Shown here: one piece after another, positions 8,735-15,795 of the stretch | Numbering within the stretch: the first letter of the stretch is position 1 | Layout: every line of letters starts with the position of its first letter | Assembly: GCA_022722495.1 (NCBI GenBank) | Contig: JAIJLI010000018.1 | Coordinates: 1-15,850 of the forward strand | Direction: 5' to 3' | DNA from: Dialister sp. | Lineage (GTDB): Bacteria; Bacillota; Negativicutes; Veillonellales; Dialisteraceae | DNA: 15,850 nucleotides | Translations under genes and position numbers: made by a program | Notes under the pieces: generated by a model | What the model was told of the DNA's origin: nothing | Databases searched by the model: none | What the model saw: the letters and a program-made list of their open reading frames with translations, nothing else

Positions 8735-10222
8735 TTACATTGTAGTCTCGTCGTGAGTATAGGTTGCCCATTTTCTCACGTTGAGGGTTACCTTCAATCC
8801 ATCCGGTCCCTTTCCTGTAATTCCATCGATACGAACTCGATAAATGTTATTGCGGACTATGCCATAATGCATTATATCATTAGTTGTACCACTACCTGTA
8901 GGGTCGCTATGGCGAATGACGTAAGTGTAGCATTTTGGAGTACCGACTGCACCCTCTTTAGGACTTCCGAATTTACCATTAGCCATTTCTTCAGCTGTAG
9001 CAACCTGCCATTGATCTGCATCATAATATGTGCCCTTAAACACTAATCCCGTTGATGTTTCTGAAGAATTATCAAAGGAAGTATTCTCCATAACATAGTC
9101 GAGAATATAGTATTTATAATTATACGGAGTTGTGGCTTTTGCATTATCATTATCTTTTCCATGACTTTTATCGGCTTTCTTCGTCTTATAAAAATCAGAA
9201 AAAGTCATAGATTCCCAATCCGCATTACTTTTCTTTTCATGACGATAAGCAACTCCTGTACGACTATTCGTCCAAGGACAAATCACATAGTTCGTTGAAT
9301 TATGATTTGCATCTTCTGTTTCCTTTGAAATGTAGTTTACGGTATTTTGGTCGTTACCATCAGTAACTCTTTTTATGAGGTATTCACCTGAGGTTAAATC
9401 GTTATATGGCATAACAGACTCTAAAACAAAACCACCAATAACATTATTCGAGGCATCGGTTACATTATAATTATATGTATATGTTCTCGGCGTTGTTTTT
9501 TTATTTTCCTGGCAATAAGCATTTGGCATGATATCAATTCGAGCTGCCAGTCTTTCAATATCTACATTTACAATATAAGGATCTTCCTGAGAACCTATAT
9601 GTCCATCAGGAGTTAGTTGGGCATCCTTTAAGGATGACATCAAGAAGTTGCTTGATTTTGTTATATCTGCATCATCTCGTGTACAAACATCCATAATAAG
9701 TTTATCGCGGATATCTTTCAATGTTTTACCTTGCCATTCAGAAGTCATATTACCAGCATTAGCAACTACTAGCAGATGATAATTCTTTTGAATAATTTCA
9801 TTATTTATCTGTATCGGTGAAGATTGCCATATTTTAGAATCACCACCACTAGCTGTAGAGAAGTGCTGAAAGTAAATAACCTTTTCTATGATGGCACCAT
9901 CATCACTCATATCATTCTTGGAAGACGAATAAAGCAATAAGTTTAAGTTGGTAACGGTTCGCTCATTAAGTTCACCTACATCATCTCCATCACCATCCTC
10001 TCCACCAGAAGGATTCTCTGTAAAATGATACTTATCATCTTCACCTGCCCTACTCGCTCGTGTATCTCCACTACCATCCACTGTTACCTTTACCTGCAAA
10101 TATGTCTTCATATCCTTGTTGGGCATAGGTGAATCGCAAGTGTTGTCGCTCGCACAGGATGCGAACGACATCACCAGCAAAAGGGCTAGCAATGAGAGGG
10201 TTATTTTCTTCATCTTAAACAT
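8735..10222 (-). CDS. Mfa1-family fimbrillin-like lipoprotein, minor subunit
   Basis: The product is a 495-residue lipoprotein with lipobox SFASC (Cys23). The ATG at 10222 is used; a second ATG at 10213 would remove three residues. A strand (TYLQVKVTVDG) is followed by DTR-ASR-AG, giving candidate processing arginines at 55 and 58. An acidic, glycine-rich insert (GEDGDGDDVGE) comes next. The C-terminal region carries YGIVRNNIYRVRIDGITGKG from about residue 453 and then TLNVRKWATYTH. This is the Fimbrillin_C-type ending that the shaft pilin in this window also has. The A-rich run just before the start codon is a typical Bacteroidota initiation context. It lies 45 bases after the anchor gene, with a small hairpin in the gap. 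It most likely forms part of the fimbria as a minor subunit, but a second shaft-type pilin cannot be excluded from sequence alone. Confidence 0.8.
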   Translation of the reverse strand: MFKMKKITLSLLALLLVMSFASCASDNTCDSPMPNKDMKTYLQVKVTVDGSGDTRASRAGEDDKYHFTENPSGGEDGDGDDVGELNERTVTNLNLLLYSSSKNDMSDDGAIIEKVIYFQHFSTASGGDSKIWQSSPIQINNEIIQKNYHLLVVANAGNMTSEWQGKTLKDIRDKLIMDVCTRDDADITKSSNFLMSSLKDAQLTPDGHIGSQEDPYIVNVDIERLAARIDIMPNAYCQENKKTTPRTYTYNYNVTDASNNVIGGFVLESVMPYNDLTSGEYLIKRVTDGNDQNTVNYISKETEDANHNSTNYVICPWTNSRTGVAYRHEKKSNADWESMTFSDFYKTKKADKSHGKDNDNAKATTPYNYKYYILDYVMENTSFDNSSETSTGLVFKGTYYDADQWQVATAEEMANGKFGSPKEGAVGTPKCYTYVIRHSDPTGSGTTNDIMHYGIVRNNIYRVRIDGITGKGPDGLKVTLNVRKWATYTHDETTM

Positions 10223-10239
10223 ACACTTTTTTTTTGAAT

Positions 10240-10256
10240 CGGCTTACGGGAAGCCG
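10240..10256 (-). other. Small intercistronic hairpin between anchor and accessory pilin
   Basis: CGGCTT and AAGCCG form a perfect 6-bp GC-rich stem around a 5-base loop. On the transcribed strand it is followed by a run of A, not T, so it is not a terminator in the direction of the operon. The A run ends just before the next start codon and may help translation. The hairpin could act as an RNA processing or stability element that sets the ratio of anchor to downstream subunits. That role is inferred. Confidence 0.3.
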
Positions 10257-10267
10257 GGTAGGACATG

Positions 10268-11347
10268 TTAATGGAGTTCTTCGAACTGGATGCGCTTACT
10301 CCAACTCAGTACATTCACGCTGATGGTGATGTAGCAATACTTGAGCTTGCCACCCTGAATAAAGAACTGAAGTTTGTAATCGTAGGCACGGTCTAGGAAT
10401 TCCTGTGCACTGTAACTGTACTCCTCACTGGTGCGAAGACGACTCAAGAGGTCTGGCAAGTCTACATTGACTACTGTATTTCCGGTCTCCTTACTCTTAA
10501 TGAGGAGTCGGCCATCCAGGTTGTAATCTTCGTGCTTCAGAATGTGGGAAGTCATAAAGTCTGCATGGGCTATCTTGCCCTGCTCGTCCTCATCTACCGT
10601 ATTCCATGTAGCATGAGGGGTATAAATGAGTTTACGGCTCTCATCGAGAGAGTTATCCCAAAGGATGCGGGCATTATGGTCTTCGATGGTCATCGTGTAG
10701 TCGTTGACATCCATATCCTGTGGAGAGTCAAGGTCACGAAGCGCCACATTGATCTTCTTGGTATCACGCACCAGAGGGATGGTTGCATAAGAAGGTTTTG
10801 AGGATGATACCTCTACAGCCTCCAGCAGTTTACCATGCCAGAGGGTATCGAGAGGAAGGCTGTTGTTGACAACCTCATCATACTCTCCCCTATTTTCATG
10901 GTCGAGATTCACTTCCAGTGTCTGCATCTTATCTCCTGTAGCCGATGGAGCGGTACGAACGAACTTGGCACGGTCTGAAGTTAACTGGTCGGCGTAAGCA
11001 TTCTGTCCGGCAAGGACAAGGAACTGATATTTACCTGGCTGCAGGTTCTCGACGTGCATCACATAATTTGGGTCTTTGAGAGGTGATGATAGCGCAGAAT
11101 TCGTCTCGGTCTGTTGGGTTATATAGTTTCCGTTCTCGTCGAATACATACAGCGTTACCTGTCCAACATGGTCGTTGAACATGTCGGCACGCTGGAGGTT
11201 ATAATCATACTTAAACTTCACATATACACCATTAGGGCAGTCGCTGTAGTCCTGGTGCCACATATCGTGGCATGAGGTCGCGACGGTCAGGGTCATGGCA
11301 GCTGCCATGACACCCTTTAACCATTTATTTATCTTCTGCGCTATCAT
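10268..11347 (-). CDS. FimB/Mfa2 family fimbrial anchor lipoprotein
   Basis: This is a 359-residue lipoprotein that probably anchors the fimbria in the outer membrane and controls its length, as Mfa2 and FimB do in P. gingivalis. I choose the ATG at 11347; the frame extends to a TTG at 11359, which would add four residues. Residues 1-26 form a lipoprotein signal ending VATSC (Cys26). The family signature follows directly: DCPNGVYVKFKYDYN, then VGQVTLYVFDENG and a later LQPGKYQFLVLAG. Length is close to Mfa2 (about 325). Unlike the pilins, it has no strand-plus-arginine cleavage segment after the lipid cysteine, as expected for a subunit that is not processed. Its C-terminus, NVLSWSKRIQFEELH, closely resembles that of the shaft pilin. 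It lies 41 bases after the shaft gene, the usual shaft-then-anchor order. Family assignment is firm; the symbol is left blank because FimB and Mfa2 belong to one family. Confidence 0.92.
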   Translation of the reverse strand: MIAQKINKWLKGVMAAAMTLTVATSCHDMWHQDYSDCPNGVYVKFKYDYNLQRADMFNDHVGQVTLYVFDENGNYITQQTETNSALSSPLKDPNYVMHVENLQPGKYQFLVLAGQNAYADQLTSDRAKFVRTAPSATGDKMQTLEVNLDHENRGEYDEVVNNSLPLDTLWHGKLLEAVEVSSSKPSYATIPLVRDTKKINVALRDLDSPQDMDVNDYTMTIEDHNARILWDNSLDESRKLIYTPHATWNTVDEDEQGKIAHADFMTSHILKHEDYNLDGRLLIKSKETGNTVVNVDLPDLLSRLRTSEEYSYSAQEFLDRAYDYKLQFFIQGGKLKYCYITISVNVLSWSKRIQFEELH

Positions 11348-11388
11348 ATCGCTAATCAATTATTGTTTTCTATATTTATCGTTTTATA

Positions 11389-13185
11389 TTACTCACCGAG
11401 AGTTGCTCCCTGTGTACGCTTAGCCCAAGAAAGGACGTTGATCTTGACAGAGATGTAAGCAGCCAATTCATCATCAGGATCACCTGTAACCTCAGGAACA
11501 ACAGGAGAACCAATCTTCTTGATACCCTCTACATTAACAGTATACCAGTTGTTGCGAAGTACACCATAACGACCGAGATAGTTTCCTGCCTGGTTAGCAT
11601 TAGGATAGGCACCGTCGCTTACAGTAGGTTTTGGAGTCTCTGATTTCTTCCAAGGTGTCAAATCATCACCAAAATGCTTGATTCTTACAGGATAATATGA
11701 AATACCACTTGCGTAGGTAGCTACTTTGATGGATTTTACAATATTATCAATATCTGTGGTAAATGTAGGAAGAGTACTACTTGTAAATTTGCTTGAACTG
11801 GTAGGCTTGAATGTAATAGTCGGAGTATTGTTACCTGCAGCTGTAATGTCGGCAACCTCCAAATCATCTTCATTTAATGACCCACTAGAAATCAGTTTCG
11901 TTGTAAGCCAAGCCTGTACATCAGTATTACTCAAGAAAGCAGCCTTGACAGCTTTCTTCATACCATCTGAAGTGAGAAGGTGAGCCTCGTCATCATTAAC
12001 GATATAGAAAGTTTTGCCATCATCTTGAAGCTGCGCAGCAACGATAACACGTGTTGTTACATTTTGATTCTGGTTAGGAACATCGAAAGTATTTTCCAAG
12101 CAATAATCATGCTCTTTAAGATTCTTCAAAGTTGCAGGTGCTTTTTTACCTATCGTGCTGAAATCTGTTGACAGAGTAGTTGGAGTCGTACTATAGTTAG
12201 GGTCTTTCGCCCAATAGGTACGATACAATGATACACCACTCTCCATAGGAGTATCACCAACAAAGCGATAAGGCTCAACTGGTTTATCCGGAGCTACAGC
12301 ATTAGTTGCAAGAGAAAGCCAATCTGAAGAATTGGAAGTATTCCTCAAATAATAGGTCTTCTTATTGGTATTATCCAAAATCCAACCCTTAATAGTATAT
12401 GGTACAGATGCATTATCGGTCAAATTACCTGTAGTACTAGTAGCTGTAACATCTACCTTGGCTAAAGCACGCTCTACATAAATAGTTGCAGAAGAATTAG
12501 CCTTAGCCAAAGCCTCTGTAGCATAGATATGATCCTTATCTATCGTAGATGCAACGGAGATTTTTGCACCAGTTGGCGCAGATTCGCCACCTTTAACACT
12601 TGACAAAGGAGCATTCATCATCAAGAAACCTGTTGTTTTAAAATCAGAAGCATTCTTGGTCAATTCCAAATTTTGCAAATCTGAAATTTTCTTAGTTGAA
12701 GGAAAAACTTCACCATTTACTTTCAAGGTAGCATTAATTTCATCAACAGCAAGTGTTCCATTGTTATTCAATACAACAATAGCATAGAAATTTTTAGTAC
12801 CATCTGCTAATCCACTATTAATCTTTTGGGTAATTTTGGTTGTGGTTGTTATATTATCTTTATTAGTTCCAACCAAGTTCATACTCAAATTCTTCAACTC
12901 GTAAGCTCCAGCAAATTTTGCATTAGCCTCATCAGTACCCTCAAACAGAAGTAAGGTACCATCTTTAACAGCATACTCATCAGTAAGTCCATCATCAAAC
13001 TTGTCGTTTTCTGCACGACTCACAGAACCACTACGTGTAGGCAAATTCAATGAAAGTGAGATATAACCACTTCCACTCTGATTAGAACCTGTGTTGTTAC
13101 CACCACCATTCAGATCATCGCTACTTGAACAAGAACCGAGCATCAGCCCTGCCAATGCAACGGAAAATAATAAAGTTTTCTTCAT
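11389..13185 (-). CDS. Mfa1-like major fimbrial shaft subunit (type V pilin)
   Basis: The 598-residue product is predicted to polymerise into the fimbrial shaft. It has a lipoprotein signal with lipobox MLGSC (Cys19), a serine/asparagine/glycine linker, then a strand (YISLSLNLPT) followed by arginines at 51 and 57 (SVSR-AE). That is the layout of FimA/Mfa1 precursors cleaved after arginine during assembly. The C-terminal region has YGVLRNNWYTVNVEGIKKIG (about residue 540) and ends with the strand NVLSWAKRTQ (583-592), matching the Fimbrillin_C type. P. gingivalis Mfa1 is 563 residues, so the size fits. The central part is AT-rich and threonine/serine/asparagine-rich, as in antigenically variable pilins. 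It is the first gene after a 243-base gap that holds a strong hairpin, so it probably heads its own transcription unit, although no clear minus-strand -7 box was found in the leader. Confidence 0.88.
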   Translation of the reverse strand: MKKTLLFSVALAGLMLGSCSSSDDLNGGGNNTGSNQSGSGYISLSLNLPTRSGSVSRAENDKFDDGLTDEYAVKDGTLLLFEGTDEANAKFAGAYELKNLSMNLVGTNKDNITTTTKITQKINSGLADGTKNFYAIVVLNNNGTLAVDEINATLKVNGEVFPSTKKISDLQNLELTKNASDFKTTGFLMMNAPLSSVKGGESAPTGAKISVASTIDKDHIYATEALAKANSSATIYVERALAKVDVTATSTTGNLTDNASVPYTIKGWILDNTNKKTYYLRNTSNSSDWLSLATNAVAPDKPVEPYRFVGDTPMESGVSLYRTYWAKDPNYSTTPTTLSTDFSTIGKKAPATLKNLKEHDYCLENTFDVPNQNQNVTTRVIVAAQLQDDGKTFYIVNDDEAHLLTSDGMKKAVKAAFLSNTDVQAWLTTKLISSGSLNEDDLEVADITAAGNNTPTITFKPTSSSKFTSSTLPTFTTDIDNIVKSIKVATYASGISYYPVRIKHFGDDLTPWKKSETPKPTVSDGAYPNANQAGNYLGRYGVLRNNWYTVNVEGIKKIGSPVVPEVTGDPDDELAAYISVKINVLSWAKRTQGATLGE

Positions 13186-13273
13186 CTTGTAAGTTATTAT
13201 TGTTGTAATTAATATTTTATTTCTTTACTTATAACCGCTCTTAAAAATCTAATTATATTACATTTTTATATAT

Positions 13274-13306
13274 TTTGTTTACAATTCATCTAATACGTTA
13301 TATTTG
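13274..13306 (+). promoter_or_regulatory. Promoter-like sequence pointing away from the shaft pilin gene
   Basis: On the plus strand TTTG (13274-13277) is followed after 21 bases by TATATTTG (13299-13306), an exact fit to the Bacteroidota -33/-7 consensus. A second TATATTTG lies at 13317-13324. Transcripts would run into the hairpin at 13343-13413 and then antisense into the 3' end of the DUF3868 gene. No downstream open frame is evident. The region is very AT-rich, so a chance match is possible. Confidence 0.3.
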
Positions 13307-13330
13307 AGTTTCTTTCTATATTTGTACTTA

Positions 13331-13413
13331 GAAAAAATATGCCTGTTTTAGGAGACTGTCCCAGGTCAGGGCAGTGCCCTGACTCTAAGGAACAGCTATA
13401 TTATCCTAAACAG
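13331..13413 (-). terminator. Long nested hairpin with T-tract after the DUF3868 gene
   Basis: Starting 16 bases after the DUF3868 stop codon, three nested paired segments are visible. The outer pair is CTGTTTTAGGA with TCCTAAACAG (one bulged base), the middle pair is CTGTCC with GGAACAG (imperfect), and the inner pair is GTCAGGG with CCCTGAC around CAGTG. Read on the minus strand, the hairpin is followed by ATATTTTTTC, so it can end transcription of the DUF3575-DUF3868 unit. Its length (about 70 bases) and internal palindrome exceed what a simple terminator needs. Confidence 0.65.
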
Positions 13414-13428
13414 ACAGTATGTATAACT

Positions 13429-14853
13429 TTATAGATTCTGTAAATTTTCTTTTGCAGAAGCAACACCAGCCTTGGCTGCCTGCTCCAGATAATAACGAGC
13501 TTGCTTCTCGTTGCCCTTCAGCATCTCATAGACACCTCGGGCATTCTGGGCATTCGGACTGGTTCCAGCCTTGTCGAGATATTGTTTCGCACCATCTGCA
13601 TCACCAGCATTCAAGCGGGTTATGGCTGCATTCAGATTCGCTGTCTCATTCTCTGGGAACATGCGGACGGCTATCTCCATCACATCATTAAACTCCTTGC
13701 TGCCTGGCTCGTAAGTCTGGGCTACCATGAACATCTCCTCCTGGCTCAACTGCTGTGGCTTGGTCTTGATAATCTCCTTTGCCTCTTCTACATCGAAAGG
13801 TTTCACCTTATAAGTAATGTGGTAGTCGGAATGGCGGAGGGCAGGATACCAGGTGTCGAGCATAAAGCGATACTCTGAAGGATACTGCTTCTTAATCTTC
13901 AACTCGCGGGCATCCGGATTCAGACTCTTGTCTGCAATAATCGCCAGAATGGCATCCTTATGCTCCAGGTTGCTACCTTTAATATAAGCTATCAGACCAT
14001 CCCAATCCTCTGGAGTAGAAGAAACCGTGAAGAGATTGTTTGGCAACTTCACCATTCTGCGGACATATTCGGTCAGCGTCTTGGCACGGTTCTTTGCCAG
14101 ATAATCATTATGGGTGTAAGGACTCTCAGGTGATGCATAACCATAAATGTTAATGCCGCTCACTTCGAGGTTCCTGTCTTCCTTCAATGCATTGATGGTA
14201 CGGATAATGCTATCCAACTGTTCCGGATTACGGCGGTAATCTGGATGCAACTCTATGCGGTCTACCGGGAAATCGATATAAGCGCGCTTATCCAGATGAC
14301 GGACCTTGATTGCCTCTACCTCCGGACGGACGAAAGAAGCTACCGGCTGGCGACGGCGAGAAACCGTGAAATCATTGCCATCCTGCAGATCACCACAACC
14401 ACAGAGGTCTTCGTGAATATCCAAATCGTAGTTTCTTTCCTTAGAAGAGAGAGGAACGGAGGCAAGATACTTCACGGTCTGCTGCTTCTTGTTGTCTCGC
14501 TTCACCACCAAAGCCTGAGGTGAAAGCTGCAACTGTTTCTTTCCAACCCCTCGGTCAAACATGATCTGCTGTCTTCTGCCGTTGATAACAATTTCCGGCA
14601 TCTTGAGCAGCTCTCCCTTATGCTTGATCATCGGAGTATAGACAAGCTGGTTATTGGTAGGGAGATCCAGGGAATCGAGATTCAGATCCATCGCAACCGT
14701 AACCAGGTTATTGTGATGAGACATCTGTACATTAGATACCTGAATCTTATCGGCAGCCAGCTTGAGACTCTTGCAATCCTGGGCTGCAAGAGGCATAGCC
14801 ATCAAAAGAGAGCTGAATAATAATATGTAGTTCTTAAAATCTTTCATACTCAT
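13429..14853 (-). CDS. DUF3868 / OmpA-like domain protein with C-terminal TPR repeats
   Basis: This 474-residue protein is found beside fimbrial operons in Bacteroidota. Residues 1-24 are a signal peptide ending LAAQ. Residues about 25-155 fit the DUF3868 region and end in a cysteine pair (DLCGCGDL). Residues about 190-275 form an OmpA-like domain: YIDFPVDRIELHP, then GYASPES, then NDYLAKNRAKTL, the helix that in this family contributes to peptidoglycan binding. Residues about 395-470 look like tetratricopeptide repeats (LNAAITRLNAGDADGAKQYL and YEMLKGNEKQARYYLEQAAK). It probably sits in the periplasm or at the inner face of the outer membrane and may link the cell wall to the fimbrial machinery; the exact role is unknown. 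It lies 17 bases after the DUF3575 gene, which argues for one transcript. An alternative ATG at 14847 would remove two residues. Confidence 0.85.
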   Translation of the reverse strand: MSMKDFKNYILLFSSLLMAMPLAAQDCKSLKLAADKIQVSNVQMSHHNNLVTVAMDLNLDSLDLPTNNQLVYTPMIKHKGELLKMPEIVINGRRQQIMFDRGVGKKQLQLSPQALVVKRDNKKQQTVKYLASVPLSSKERNYDLDIHEDLCGCGDLQDGNDFTVSRRRQPVASFVRPEVEAIKVRHLDKRAYIDFPVDRIELHPDYRRNPEQLDSIIRTINALKEDRNLEVSGINIYGYASPESPYTHNDYLAKNRAKTLTEYVRRMVKLPNNLFTVSSTPEDWDGLIAYIKGSNLEHKDAILAIIADKSLNPDARELKIKKQYPSEYRFMLDTWYPALRHSDYHITYKVKPFDVEEAKEIIKTKPQQLSQEEMFMVAQTYEPGSKEFNDVMEIAVRMFPENETANLNAAITRLNAGDADGAKQYLDKAGTSPNAQNARGVYEMLKGNEKQARYYLEQAAKAGVASAKENLQNL

Positions 14854-14870
14854 AGATTATGTTTAATGAG

Positions 14871-15446
14871 TTACAACATATAAATAAGAGAAATGGCTGC
14901 CTTGGTAGGCCCCACGTAGTTGTCATGAGATGACTTCTCCTTCTCGCCACAGGCACCGCACTTGAACTTGTCGTACTGGATATAATCATATCCGAAACCT
15001 ACAGAGGTTTCCAGGTTCCAGTGCTTGGAAAGAGGCCATTGGTAACCAGCGGTCACACCACCACCTACATACCATCCTTCATAGCGATGGTCGCGTAGTG
15101 ATTTGAAGATGCCAAGGGGTAACTTCACTCCTCCTGCATTAAACTGTCCGCCCATGGCATGAACACCCAAGAACCAGCCATTGAAGCTCTGACAGAACCA
15201 GTAACGGTATTCTGGTTGCAAAAGCCAATGACGAAGGCTTGACTGGTCGCCACCGGACTGTTTCCAAGGATTGAAGCCAAAGAATACCTGAGCGGTATGC
15301 TTCTTGCCTAAGGCAGTCTCGACACCGAGATTAGGAGTTGTTGTAGCCCAATATAAGAGGTTGGACTTGACTCCCGTGTTTTGCGCATAATTAGCTAGCG
15401 ATACAAATATGAGTAACACTAAAGCTAAAATTAATCGTTTCACCAT
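14871..15446 (-). CDS. DUF3575 family outer-membrane-like protein
   Basis: This 191-residue protein has a signal peptide cleaved near NYA-Q. The start is taken as the ATG at 15446; a TTG at 15449 also lies in frame. The opening of the mature part, VKSNLLYWATTTPNLGVE, is the DUF3575 signature. The rest alternates beta strands rich in aromatic and glycine residues (WYVGGGVTAGYQW, LETSVGFGYDYIQY) and ends in ISLIYML, suggesting a small beta-barrel in the outer membrane. A cysteine pair (Cys163, Cys166) lies in KCGACGE just before the last strand. Its neighbours are the DUF3868/OmpA-like gene 17 bases downstream and the fimbrial operon. It is first in its unit, with a -7 promoter box about 86 bases upstream. 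A pore or assembly factor for the fimbria is plausible, but the biochemical function is not known. Confidence 0.85.
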   Translation of the reverse strand: MVKRLILALVLLIFVSLANYAQNTGVKSNLLYWATTTPNLGVETALGKKHTAQVFFGFNPWKQSGGDQSSLRHWLLQPEYRYWFCQSFNGWFLGVHAMGGQFNAGGVKLPLGIFKSLRDHRYEGWYVGGGVTAGYQWPLSKHWNLETSVGFGYDYIQYDKFKCGACGEKEKSSHDNYVGPTKAAISLIYML

Positions 15447-15531
15447 CAATTTTTCTTTTTTTGTTTCGTTTATATAAATAGGTAATTATAATAATTAACC
15501 GTAATACATGATAATTGGCATTAACTGGGGG

Positions 15532-15539
15532 CAAAAGTA
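15532..15539 (-). promoter_or_regulatory. -7 promoter box upstream of the DUF3575 gene
   Basis: TACTTTTG (followed by C) on the minus strand matches TAnnTTTG exactly. It lies about 86 bases before the DUF3575 ATG, giving an inferred leader of roughly 80 bases. No TTTG box is found at the ideal 19-21 base spacing upstream, only AT-rich sequence with TTTACA closer in, so the promoter may need an activator or be weak. Confidence 0.55.
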
Positions 15540-15743
15540 GGAAAAAGTTGTAAATAGGAGGTGTATAAAATGTATTTTTTGGTGGAAAGAAACGTTTTAG
15601 TACGTTATTTTACTGATTTTATAAGTATAAAAACCATAATTTAGCAACATTTTATACATATCATGATTTAGGCAAATGCTGCAGCAAAAATTGAAGAAAA
15701 CAGAAGATGTAGACAATAAATATACAGATTGTGAAATCAGCAT
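15540..15743. other. AT-rich spacer with no recognised gene
   Basis: Between the DUF3575 promoter box and the rRNA operon terminator I see no convincing gene. There are only short plus-strand frames of 24 and 34 codons without a promoter match. The stretch is AT-rich and may hold upstream control sites of the DUF3575 promoter, but none can be named. Confidence 0.5.
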
Positions 15744-15784
15744 GAAAACAGAAAAGCCTCAGAAATCTTTCGAAATCTGAGGCT
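15744..15784 (-). terminator. Rho-independent terminator after 5S rRNA
   Basis: On the minus strand AGCCTCAGA (15776-15784) and TCTGAGGCT (15755-15763) form a 9-bp stem around a 12-base loop, followed directly by TTTTCTGTTTTC. It begins about 11 bases after the end of the 5S rRNA and is the expected end of the ribosomal RNA operon. Confidence 0.85.
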
Positions 15785-15795
15785 CTTGATAAAAG

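Noticed and set aside
8335..9046. Plus-strand frames opposite the accessory pilin genes
   Set aside because: They are antisense shadows of the pilin genes and have no independent domain or start support.
13186..13430. Invertible (phase-variable) promoter for the shaft gene
   Set aside because: The outward-facing promoter match suggested an inverted segment, but no flanking inverted repeat longer than about 7 bases was found by eye and no invertase gene is in the window.
15676..15780. Plus-strand frame of 34 codons ending inside the rRNA terminator hairpin
   Set aside because: It is short and lysine-rich, has no promoter match, and its stop lies within the terminator stem, so chance is the simplest explanation.
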